Part shown: piece after piece, positions 5,245 to 11,807 of the stretch
Layout: each line of letters opens with the position of its first letter
Position numbering within the stretch: position 1 is the stretch's first letter
Source: Betaproteobacteria bacterium UBA6910
GTDB taxonomy: Bacteria > Pseudomonadota > Gammaproteobacteria > Burkholderiales > UBA6910
Length of the DNA: 11,807 nt
Direction of reading: 5' to 3'
NCBI GenBank assembly: GCA_002451065.1
Contig: DKBC01000127.1
Span: 307 to 12,113, forward strand
The notes under the pieces: model-generated
Told to the model about the DNA's origin: nothing
Databases searched by the model: none
What the model saw: the letters and a program-made list of their open reading frames with translations, nothing else
Translations under genes and position numbers: made by a program

Positions 5245-7956
5245 ATGGACGAGAACGCAAGGCGCGAGAACATCAACAAAGCCAGGGAGCTGGCGGACGC
5301 AATTCTAAAGGGTAGCGAACCCATTCCCGCAGACTTCAGGGCGCTAAAGGACTGCATCAGGTGGCTCAAGGCGGGCTTGGCATTCGGCCTGGGCCGCAAA
5401 CTGCTGGGGCGCTGCCACGGACGTTACGACCCGAAGCAGAACGTCTGGGTGGTCCAGCAGCTCGCGCTTTGTACCTACAAGGACGAGGACCAGCTACCCG
5501 ACACCCGTTTCACGCAGGCGCTCGCCCTTCTGGAGAGCGTGGGGCTGCGCAATCCCGACAAGGCGGACTTAAAGCAGGTGCCGCCAGAAACGCTGCCGGA
5601 GACTTTGGCCCTGGGGGGCGCCGTGTACAAGCGTATCTGGGAGCAGAACGGCCAGCTCGAAAATCTCCACGAGTCCCTGGCCCTTTACCGCGGCGCCTGG
5701 GACCGCAATCACGACATTGACGCCGGCTACGGAGGCGTCAATGCCGCCTTTGTGCTGGACATCCTGGCGTCGAGGCTGAGGGCCATCGCGCGGCGAAGCG
5801 GGACCAGCGACGAGCTTGCGAGGGAGCGCGCCGAGGAAGCGAAGGCCCTGAGATCGGAGATCGCGGCGCACCTGGAAGCGAAGCTCAAGACAGACCCCAC
5901 ACTGGCGAATCAGGACTGGTTCGCCGTCACCCTGGCCGAAGGGTATTACGGATTGGAGCGCTACGGCGATGCCGGGAAGTGGCTCGCGAGGGCACGCTCC
6001 CTTGACCGCTCGGAGTGGGAGCAGCAGACCACTTTCAAGCAACTGGTCTCCATCGCCCGCCATCAGGATATCAAGCCCCCGGCCGACGACGATCCGGCCA
6101 CCTGGCACGAGGCATGGCAGGCATTGCGCGAAATTCTGGGCGAGGACACGGGCCCGGCCCTCTCCTGCTACCGCGGCAAGGTCGGATTGGCCCTCTCAGG
6201 GGGCGGCTTCCGCGCTTCCCTGTTTCACATCGGCGTGCTGGCGCGGCTGGCGGAGATGGACGTGCTGCGCAGCGTCGAGGTGCTGTCCACGGTTTCCGGC
6301 GGCAGCATCGTGGGAGCCCACTACTACCTGGAAGTCCGCCACCTGCTGCAGACCAAGTCCGACCGGGAGATCGGGCGCGAGGACTACATCGAGATCGTCA
6401 GGCGCCTGCAGAAGGACTTCCTGGCCGCGGTCCAGGAGAACCTCCGCACCCGCGCCCTCAACAACCTGTTCCGCAACATCCTGATGGTCCTGGGGCGCTA
6501 CTCCCGCAGCCATCGCATGGGAGAGCTGTACGAGCGCTTCATCTATTCCAAGGTAAAGGACGGTCACTGGTCGGCGCTGCCCCGGCGCATGCGCGACCTC
6601 CTGATCCGGCCGGCAACGGGGGGCCAGGGGACCGACGGCAAGCCGATCGCCGATGAAGGCTTCAACCCGAAATTCAGCAACTGGCGGCGGAGGGCGCGGG
6701 TGCCCGTGCTGCTGCTGAACGCCACATCGCTCAACTCGGGCCACAGCTGGCATTTCACGGCCCGGTGGATGGGCGAGCCACCGGGGCTGGTGGGCGGGGA
6801 CGTGGACGTGAACGCGCGTTACCGCCGCCTCTGGTATTCCCAGGCCCCCACCGAGGACCTGCAGGACTACCCCTTGGGTTACGCGGTGGCGTCCTCGGCC
6901 TGCGTTCCTGGACTGTTCGAGCCGCTGGCCCTGAAGGGCCTCTATCCGGGCCGGGTGGTACAGCTGGTGGACGGAGGGGTGCATGACAACCAGGGCGTGG
7001 AAGGACTCCTCAACGAGGGCTGCACGCGGATACTGTGCAGCGACGCGTCGGGGCAGATGGAGGATCAGCCCAAACCCGCCGACAGCACCATCGGCGTGCC
7101 CCTCCGGTCCAACAGCGTCCTCATGGACCGCGTGCGCGAATCCGAGTATCAGGATCTCAGCGGGCGGGTGGCCAACGGCGCCCTGGAAGGGCTTTTCTTT
7201 ATCCATCTCAAGAAGGGCCTGCCCACCAAGCCCGTCGACTGGGTGGACTGCGACGATCCCAGCGTGGCGGACCCTCATCCATTCAGCACCACCCCTTATG
7301 GCGTGGACAGGGAGCTGCAGTCGCAGCTGGCCGCGATCCGCACCGATCTGGATTCCTTCAGCGAGGTGGAAAGCTATGGGCTGATGCTCTCCGGCTATTT
7401 GATGACCGAGCATGAGTTCAGGGAACTGGACAAGGAGCACCGACGTAACGGCGGCGCCGGCAGCTGGGGAGACTACTGGATCGACGCGCCGCGGGAGAGC
7501 TGGCCGTTCCTGGACCTGGAACCCATCGTGCGCAAGCCCAAGGACGACTCAGATCTGCGACGCCGGGATCTCGGTACCCAGATCGAGGCCGGCGCGTCCC
7601 TGTTCTTCAAGATCTGGAAGCTCTCGACCCCCCTGAAGGTTACGGCAATGGTGCTTGGCGCCGCCGGGCTGGTCGCGCTCGCGTGGTACCTGTCCCGCAA
7701 CTGGGACACTACCATCTGGAAGCCGCCGTCCTTTACTGCGGGCGGAATCGTTGTGCTGGTGGCGCTCATCCTGGGCGGGATCCTGTTCCCGCTCCTGAAG
7801 TGGCTCAATCCCCAGCGTGCCATGCAGGGCTACGTCTGGAAGACCGTCGTGGCCGTGGCGGGCTGGTTTTTCACCAACCTGCACCTCTGGATCTTTGACC
7901 CCATGTTTCTCAGGCGCGGCAAGCTGAAGCGGCTGCTCAGGCTGCCGGGAGATTGA
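5245..7956 (+). CDS. TPR scaffold-patatin-like phospholipase with C-terminal membrane segments
   Basis: Predicted membrane-anchored lipase of 903 residues. Residues 1 to about 300 are helical repeats homologous to the preceding protein: E119-T...G-A-V-Y-K-R-I-W132 and D159-A-G-Y-G-G-V-N-A167. Residues 313 to about 720 are a patatin domain: oxyanion loop S-G-G-G-F-R-A-S (318-325), nucleophile Ser351 in T-V-S-G-G-S, A-S-S-A-C-V-P-G-L-F-E-P, and catalytic Asp576 in V-D-G-G-V-H-D-N. The Ser-Asp dyad is intact, so hydrolysis of phospholipid acyl esters is expected. Hydrophobic segments at about 799-816, 833-851 and possibly 866-884 would fix the C-terminus in the inner membrane, next to its substrate, ahead of a basic tail (R-R-G-K-L-K-R). 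In a defence setting such a lipase would be an abortive effector held inactive by its TPR part; that is inference. Same transcript as the previous gene is likely. Confidence 0.88.
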   Translation: MDENARRENINKARELADAILKGSEPIPADFRALKDCIRWLKAGLAFGLGRKLLGRCHGRYDPKQNVWVVQQLALCTYKDEDQLPDTRFTQALALLESVGLRNPDKADLKQVPPETLPETLALGGAVYKRIWEQNGQLENLHESLALYRGAWDRNHDIDAGYGGVNAAFVLDILASRLRAIARRSGTSDELARERAEEAKALRSEIAAHLEAKLKTDPTLANQDWFAVTLAEGYYGLERYGDAGKWLARARSLDRSEWEQQTTFKQLVSIARHQDIKPPADDDPATWHEAWQALREILGEDTGPALSCYRGKVGLALSGGGFRASLFHIGVLARLAEMDVLRSVEVLSTVSGGSIVGAHYYLEVRHLLQTKSDREIGREDYIEIVRRLQKDFLAAVQENLRTRALNNLFRNILMVLGRYSRSHRMGELYERFIYSKVKDGHWSALPRRMRDLLIRPATGGQGTDGKPIADEGFNPKFSNWRRRARVPVLLLNATSLNSGHSWHFTARWMGEPPGLVGGDVDVNARYRRLWYSQAPTEDLQDYPLGYAVASSACVPGLFEPLALKGLYPGRVVQLVDGGVHDNQGVEGLLNEGCTRILCSDASGQMEDQPKPADSTIGVPLRSNSVLMDRVRESEYQDLSGRVANGALEGLFFIHLKKGLPTKPVDWVDCDDPSVADPHPFSTTPYGVDRELQSQLAAIRTDLDSFSEVESYGLMLSGYLMTEHEFRELDKEHRRNGGAGSWGDYWIDAPRESWPFLDLEPIVRKPKDDSDLRRRDLGTQIEAGASLFFKIWKLSTPLKVTAMVLGAAGLVALAWYLSRNWDTTIWKPPSFTAGGIVVLVALILGGILFPLLKWLNPQRAMQGYVWKTVVAVAGWFFTNLHLWIFDPMFLRRGKLKRLLRLPGD

Positions 7957-8015
7957 AGCCGAGCAGGTTTTAACTTCCGCAGCGTGGAAATCCCTGGTGA
8001 TCAGTAACAATAACG

Positions 8016-8023
8016 AAGGGAGG
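8016..8023 (+). promoter_or_regulatory. Strong ribosome binding site of the lipoprotein gene
   Basis: AAGGGAGG ends 8 nt before ATG 8032. It supports this start and efficient independent translation after the 75-bp gap from the patatin gene. Confidence 0.7.
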
Positions 8024-8031
8024 TTATCGAA

Positions 8032-8985
8032 ATGCACGGAAAATTTCTGAAGCCCTTTGCGGGCCTGGTCGCCGGGTTGGTCGCGGTTCTGGCCGGATGC
8101 GCAACGTTGCCGGACGTTGCGCCCTACCGCGACGCAACGGTGCAGTTGCGGTCCGCCGTGCTGGCGAGCGGAAATGCCGTGGGAGCGGAACTAAGGAATG
8201 CAACGCTCGCGGTTGAGGAAAAAGATCGGGCGAACCTCGAGAAAAGCGCCAAGACGTTTTCCGAAAACTGGCAGGTGCGCGTGGAAAGCGCTGACGCCCT
8301 GGTAGTCTATGCCCAGGCCCTCGCCGAGATCACCAAGGCCGGGAAGGAAGGAGGCGACACCGCGCGCTCACTGGCAGCGGCGCTCGAGCAGCTTGCCGGA
8401 GGGGTGGGCATCGCCCTACCGCCGGCGGGGGCAGTGGCAACCCTCGCCGACACGGCCGCGTTCGTATACGCCCAAGTCGCCGCGGTAAGAGCGTCCCGTT
8501 CTCTGGAAGACGCGCTCGTTGCCGCCCAGCCAGCCGTCAACGAGATCGCCGCCAAGCTTGGCAAGGATCTTGATGCGTCTCTGACACTGATTGACGCGGC
8601 TTACGAACTACAGCGCCTAGCCTTGGCAGACAGGTACGATAAAGAAATCGGTTTTCTGAAGGCGCTTGAACGCGAGCGGCGCAAGCTTTATGCCCAAGGA
8701 CAACTTAGCCGGGAGGACGAGAAGCGCCTTAAGGAGATCGGCGAGCTCTTTGATTCGACCAAGAGCTGGCGCGAGCCCATGCAGGCCGCGTTTGCCCAGC
8801 TGGAGAAGCGCTACGAGGTGGAGCGCGAGGTTGTCGTAGCCACAAAGGCGGCGGTGGCCGAGTGGGCGGCCGCCCACCGCGGATTGGCGATCGCCGTCCG
8901 CGAAGGCAGGACAATCAGCGTCGAAGGGCTGATCCAGGCGACCCTGGAGGCCCGTGAACTTGTGAGGAGGCTGAGAGCGCTATGA
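8032..8985 (+). CDS. Helical lipoprotein of unknown function (317 aa)
   Basis: Residues 1-23 are a lipoprotein signal peptide: basic start (H-G-K-F-L-K), hydrophobic core, and lipobox L20-A-G-C23, so the mature protein should be lipidated at Cys23. Ala at +2, with no Asp, favours sorting to the outer membrane. The rest is almost entirely predicted helix: a first bundle at about 35-120, a hydrophobic Ala/Gly/Val-rich stretch at about 122-156, and charged long helices at about 195-300 that look like coiled coil (Glu, Arg and Lys at heptad-like spacing). No known domain or catalytic motif is recognised. It lies 75 bp after the patatin gene on the same strand and overlaps the next gene by ATGA, so it probably belongs to the same unit. 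An envelope sensor, or a protector against the lipase, would fit, but neither is shown. Confidence 0.75.
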   Translation: MHGKFLKPFAGLVAGLVAVLAGCATLPDVAPYRDATVQLRSAVLASGNAVGAELRNATLAVEEKDRANLEKSAKTFSENWQVRVESADALVVYAQALAEITKAGKEGGDTARSLAAALEQLAGGVGIALPPAGAVATLADTAAFVYAQVAAVRASRSLEDALVAAQPAVNEIAAKLGKDLDASLTLIDAAYELQRLALADRYDKEIGFLKALERERRKLYAQGQLSREDEKRLKEIGELFDSTKSWREPMQAAFAQLEKRYEVEREVVVATKAAVAEWAAAHRGLAIAVREGRTISVEGLIQATLEARELVRRLRAL

Positions 8986-9488
8986 GCGACGAATGGGAAG
9001 ACATCGAGGGACATGAGCAGTGGCAGGCAAAACTCGAGGAGCTGCTGGGGGAAGCCGAAAGCGCGGCCCGCGAGGACGGCGATGCAAACCGGCTTGCCGT
9101 AAGTCGCCGCCTCACCGACTTCATCATGAACTCCTGGCCCAACGACAAGGCGATCAAGGCCATGGACGAAATCGCCAAGCGCACCGCCCAGGATCTGCTG
9201 TTGCAGACTATCCACGAGCGGGTGCGGGAAATCGCCGGCAGGACCGCGGAGCTGCGGCAGTTGGGGAAGGAGTTCCAGGACCTCGCGGACGCGGCCAGCA
9301 CGAGCGCATCGGCCATTCGCCTGGAGAAGGCCCACCGCGTGGCGAAAACCCTCACCGACAGCGTTCATTTGCTGAAGGATCTCCGGGCTTCGCTGGACTC
9401 GGGGAGCGATGCCAGTCTGATCCGAAACGTGGACAAGGCGATGGACACCATCCAGAAGCTGCGCGCCATGGTCGAGCGGGAAAGCTGA
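8982..9488 (+). CDS. Small all-helical cytosolic protein (168 aa)
   Basis: The start ATG at 8982 overlaps the stop of the lipoprotein gene (ATGA), and GAGGAGG at 8964-8970 is 11 nt upstream: classic translational coupling. The product has no signal peptide or membrane segment. It starts with an acidic stretch (S-D-E-W-E-D-I-E-G) and continues as charged amphipathic helices to the end, with heptad-like patterns near residues 60-110 and 120-165. No domain is recognised. Coupling to a lipoprotein gene suggests a stoichiometric partner, yet it lacks any export signal, so a direct complex would have to span compartments or the two simply act in the same pathway. A TPR-binding adaptor is one possibility. 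Confidence 0.7.
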   Translation: MSDEWEDIEGHEQWQAKLEELLGEAESAAREDGDANRLAVSRRLTDFIMNSWPNDKAIKAMDEIAKRTAQDLLLQTIHERVREIAGRTAELRQLGKEFQDLADAASTSASAIRLEKAHRVAKTLTDSVHLLKDLRASLDSGSDASLIRNVDKAMDTIQKLRAMVERES

Positions 9489-9490
9489 AA

Positions 9491-9511
9491 CCGGGGCGGC
9501 CGAGGCCCCGG
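9491..9511. terminator. Hairpin between convergent genes, possible bidirectional terminator
   Basis: CCGGGGC (9491-9497) and GCCCCGG (9505-9511) form a perfect 7-bp GC stem with a 7-nt loop, 3 nt after the stop of the small helical gene. Only a short T-run (TTT near 9519-9521) follows, so it is not a textbook intrinsic terminator, but its place between convergent genes fits. Confidence 0.45.
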
Positions 9512-9543
9512 ACCGGCCTTTCGAGGGAATGGCTTCCGCCGGG

Positions 9544-10116
9544 TCAGGCGCTGGCCGTGCCGCTGGTCTGCAGCCCGGCCACGTACACGTATTTTCCGCT
9601 GCGCGGGTCGAGGACGTAGCTGGTCAGCTTGCCCCGGTTCTCGCCCATGCCCGGCGGAACGATCGAGACATGCACCCACCCGGAATTGGGGCCCTTGCGC
9701 GGGTCATAGCACTCGCAGATGATCTGGTCGAATTCCAGGTTCTTCGCCACCCAATCCGCCAGTTCCAGGGTGGGCATGCCCGGGATTTCGATATCGCAGG
9801 CCTGGCCCAGGGTGTGCTGGCTGGCGGAGGTCCAGTTGCTGCGCTTCTTCTTCAGCGCCCGCTCCAGTTCCTGGCAGCGAAACACGCTGTTGGGCGTGAA
9901 GCGGCCGAACTTGTCGCGAATGGGCTGCAGCACGTTGCGGCAGAGGTGGACCGCCGCCCGCACTTCCGCGACCCGGGTGAACCGGTTGTCGATGAGGAGG
10001 CGCTCCGCGGTCTCGGATGCCGTGAGCTCATAGAACTTGAAGTTCTTGGATACCTGGTCGCTCGGAGCCGCCCGCAGCGGAAACTTGTCCCAGGAAACTC
10101 CGGTCAGGTCAGCCAT
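9544..10116 (-). CDS. Peptidase M15A family D,D-peptidase (zinc)
   Basis: Protein of 190 residues matching the peptidase M15A C-terminal type (zinc D-Ala-D-Ala carboxy/endopeptidases that cut peptidoglycan cross-links or stem peptides, common in phage lysins and in some chromosomal genes). Seen in order: N-F-K-F-Y-E-L-T-A-S-E-T-A (25-37), the helix V-L-Q-P-I-R-D-K-F-G (62-71), zinc motif S99-Q-H101-T-L-G-Q-A-C-D108, F-D-Q-I-I-x-E (129-135) and W-V-H149-V-S. His101, Asp108 and His149 form the expected zinc triad. There is no signal peptide, so it acts after lysis, via a holin-like route, or on soluble muropeptides. The start is ATG 10116 with AGGAGG 7 nt upstream, rather than a further upstream start at 10158 that lacks one. 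It is convergent with the TPR-patatin block and lies 68 bp after pepN on the same strand. Confidence 0.85.
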   Translation of the reverse strand: MADLTGVSWDKFPLRAAPSDQVSKNFKFYELTASETAERLLIDNRFTRVAEVRAAVHLCRNVLQPIRDKFGRFTPNSVFRCQELERALKKKRSNWTSASQHTLGQACDIEIPGMPTLELADWVAKNLEFDQIICECYDPRKGPNSGWVHVSIVPPGMGENRGKLTSYVLDPRSGKYVYVAGLQTSGTASA

Positions 10117-10123
10117 TGCCTCT

Positions 10124-10129
10124 CCTCCT
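10124..10129 (-). promoter_or_regulatory. Ribosome binding site of the M15A peptidase gene
   Basis: On the minus strand AGGAGG lies 7 nt before ATG 10116 within a purine-rich GAGAGGAGGAGAGG run. It fixes this start over the in-frame start 42 nt upstream. Confidence 0.7.
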
Positions 10130-10184
10130 CTCGAAGCCGCCCCAGGGCAGGACGGCACTGCCGCGATTGAATCCCGGCACCGGC

Positions 10185-11807
10185 TCAGGCCAGCGCCTTG
10201 GACACCACCTCGAATACATCCGGAGACAGGCCTGCCGCGTCCCGGATGCGCGTCAGGGCGGCCCGCGCGTGGCCCTGCCGGCCGTCATCGAACTTGCGCC
10301 AACGGTCGTAGGCCCGTGCCATGCGCGCCGCCACCTGGGGATTGAGAGGATCCAGGGCCAGGATCTGCTCCGCGAGGAACTCGTAGCCGCCGCCGTCCTC
10401 CGCGTGGAAGCGCACGTGGTTGGCGGCGAAGTTGCGAATGAGCGAGTACACCTTGTTGGGATTCTTGAGCTCGAAGGCGGGATGCCGGGTCAGCCGCCGC
10501 ACCTCCTCGAGGGTCCCCGGCAAGCGCGACGACGCCTGCACCGCCAGCCACTTGTCCACCACCAAGGGCTCATCTTTCCATTCCGCGTAGAAGGCCGAGA
10601 GCGCCTGCCCGCGCTCCGGGCAATCGCAATTGGCCAGCGCCGTGAGGGCGGCCATGCGGTCCGTCATGTTGTTGGCGTCGCGGAACTGCGCCACGCACCG
10701 GTTGCGAATGCGCGCTTCCTCCAGCTCCATGAGATAGGAAAGCGAGGCATTGCGCAGGGCACGCTTGCCGGCGGGTTCCGGGTCCGGCGCATAGGGGCCC
10801 GCGACGGCCAGCGTCTCGTAGAGGCCCTCGAACTCCTCGCGCAACCCCTGCGCCAGTGCGCGCCGGACCTGGTTGCGCGCTGCGTGGATGGCATCCGGGT
10901 CCACGCGTTCCAGCTGCTCCGCTATGTAGCCTTCTCCCGGCAGGGCGATGGCCTCCGCGGCGAAGGCCGGATCGGCCGGCGCGTCCGCCAGCAGCTTGGC
11001 AAAGGCCCGCACCAGGCTCTCCGGCACGGAAAACCGCCGCCCGGCGCGGATTGCTTCCACGGCATTAAGGATGACGTTCATGGCCAGGCGCTGGCCCGCC
11101 TCCCAGCGGTTGAAGGCATCGCTGTCGTGGGCCAGCACGTGCGCCAGGGCTACGTCGCTGTAAGCGTATTTCAGGATCACCGGCGCCGAGAAGCCGCGCA
11201 GCAGGGAAGGCACCGGGCGCTGCGGCACGTCCACGAACGTGAAACGCTGCTCGGCCTCCCGCAGGGACAGCACCCGGTCGGTGCCCGTGGCCGCCGCCTC
11301 GCCCTCCAATCGCAGCGGAATCTCGGCGCCCCCGGCGTCCAGGAGTCCCAAGCGCAGGGGAATGTGCAGCGGCAGCTTCTCTGTCTGCCCCGGGGTCGGC
11401 GCCGTGTGCTGGCGGACCGTGAGGGTATAGCACCGGCGCGCCGCATCGTAGGCGTCGCTCACGTCCAGGACCGGAGTGCCGGCCTGGGCATACCAGCGCC
11501 GGAACTGGGTGAGGTCCACGCCGCCCGCATCTTGCATCGCCTGGACGAAATCGTCGCAGGTCACCGCCTGGCCGTCGTGGCGCTCGAAATAAAGGTCCAT
11601 GCCGCGGCGGAATCCCTCTTCCCCCAGCAACGTGTGCTGCATGCGCACCACTTCCGCGCCTTTCTCGTACACCGTCATGGTGTAGAAGTTGCGGATCTCC
11701 ATGTAGGATTCGGGGCGCACCGGATGCGCCATGGGGCCGGCGTCCTCGGGAAACTGCGCCGCGCGCAGGGCGCGCACCTCCTGGATGCGCTGCACCGGGC
11801 GCGAGTA
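10185..11807 (-). CDS. pepN: Aminopeptidase N, C-terminal part (M1 family), gene runs off the window
   Basis: The frame is open to the window edge and encodes the last 540 residues of an E. coli-type PepN (about 870 aa), a zinc aminopeptidase that removes N-terminal residues from peptides in the cytosol. The fragment begins Y-S-R-P-V-Q-R-I-Q-E-V, just after the place where the H-E-x-x-H...E zinc site lies in the family, so the zinc ligands are outside the window. Seen here are A-x-P-M-A-H-P-x-R-P, then N-F-Y-T-M-T-V-Y-E-K-G-A-E containing the conserved transition-state Tyr, F-E-R-H-D-G-x-A-V-T-C-D-D-F, R-R-W-Y-x-Q-A-G-T-P, and the long helical C-terminal domain with N-N-M-T-D-R and F-H-A-E-D-G-x-G-Y. 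It ends K-A-L-A as E. coli PepN does. This is a core housekeeping gene and marks the right flank of the accessory block. Confidence 0.95.
   Translation of the reverse strand, partial: YSRPVQRIQEVRALRAAQFPEDAGPMAHPVRPESYMEIRNFYTMTVYEKGAEVVRMQHTLLGEEGFRRGMDLYFERHDGQAVTCDDFVQAMQDAGGVDLTQFRRWYAQAGTPVLDVSDAYDAARRCYTLTVRQHTAPTPGQTEKLPLHIPLRLGLLDAGGAEIPLRLEGEAAATGTDRVLSLREAEQRFTFVDVPQRPVPSLLRGFSAPVILKYAYSDVALAHVLAHDSDAFNRWEAGQRLAMNVILNAVEAIRAGRRFSVPESLVRAFAKLLADAPADPAFAAEAIALPGEGYIAEQLERVDPDAIHAARNQVRRALAQGLREEFEGLYETLAVAGPYAPDPEPAGKRALRNASLSYLMELEEARIRNRCVAQFRDANNMTDRMAALTALANCDCPERGQALSAFYAEWKDEPLVVDKWLAVQASSRLPGTLEEVRRLTRHPAFELKNPNKVYSLIRNFAANHVRFHAEDGGGYEFLAEQILALDPLNPQVAARMARAYDRWRKFDDGRQGHARAALTRIRDAAGLSPDVFEVVSKALA

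Noticed and set aside
6196..7440. 414-codon open frame on the minus strand
   Set aside because: It lies wholly inside the patatin gene and its product is a Gly/His/Val-rich shadow of that coding sequence in GC-rich DNA; the plus strand has complete lipase motifs.
1..11807. CRISPR array, tRNA, rRNA or integrase gene
   Set aside because: No regularly spaced long repeats, cloverleaf-like sequence or tyrosine/serine recombinase motif was found on either strand by eye.

Overview
The window is GC-rich DNA with strong G/C preference at third codon positions. It probably comes from a Gamma- or Betaproteobacterium. The best pointers are an E. coli-like aminopeptidase N fragment, a YfgD-type ArsC followed by a group II truncated haemoglobin, and a DUF4105 membrane protein. 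No rRNA or tRNA gene is visible, so the lineage cannot be fixed further.

Layout. (1) 26-2313, plus strand: a small unknown protein overlaps by 4 bp an Ap4A phosphorylase (ATP adenylyltransferase), followed 9 bp later by a DUF4105 inner-membrane protein. (2) 2310-3072, minus strand: arsC-like reductase and glbO, 4 nt apart; glbO converges on the DUF4105 gene so that both stop codons share one CTAG. (3) 3073-3853: about 780 bp with no convincing gene, holding one weak small ORF and several short dyads and repeats. (4) 3854-9488, plus strand: four co-directional genes of accessory character. They are a nucleoside-deoxyribosyltransferase/TIR-like domain fused to a TPR scaffold (DUF4071, the MAP3K 'TRAFs-binding' family), a TPR scaffold-patatin phospholipase with C-terminal membrane segments, a helical lipoprotein, and a small all-helical protein overlapping it by ATGA. 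(5) 9491-9511: a hairpin between convergent genes. (6) 9544-11807, minus strand: a cytosolic-looking M15A D,D-peptidase and the C-terminal 540 residues of aminopeptidase N, which runs off the window.

The most interesting content is the block 3854-9488. Genes 1 and 2 share a homologous TPR region, visible by eye in two motif blocks, but carry different catalytic modules: a predicted nucleotide/NAD-processing Rossmannoid domain in one and a patatin lipase with intact Ser-Asp dyad plus membrane anchor in the other. This matches the logic of TPR-scaffold immune systems predicted by comparative genomics to be ancestral to the animal ASK (MAP3K5) signalosome. In that model a nucleotide-derived signal, made or sensed by the first protein, releases a membrane-attacking effector. 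The lipoprotein and its helical partner could be envelope-side components. That assignment is inference, because no activity can be shown from sequence alone.
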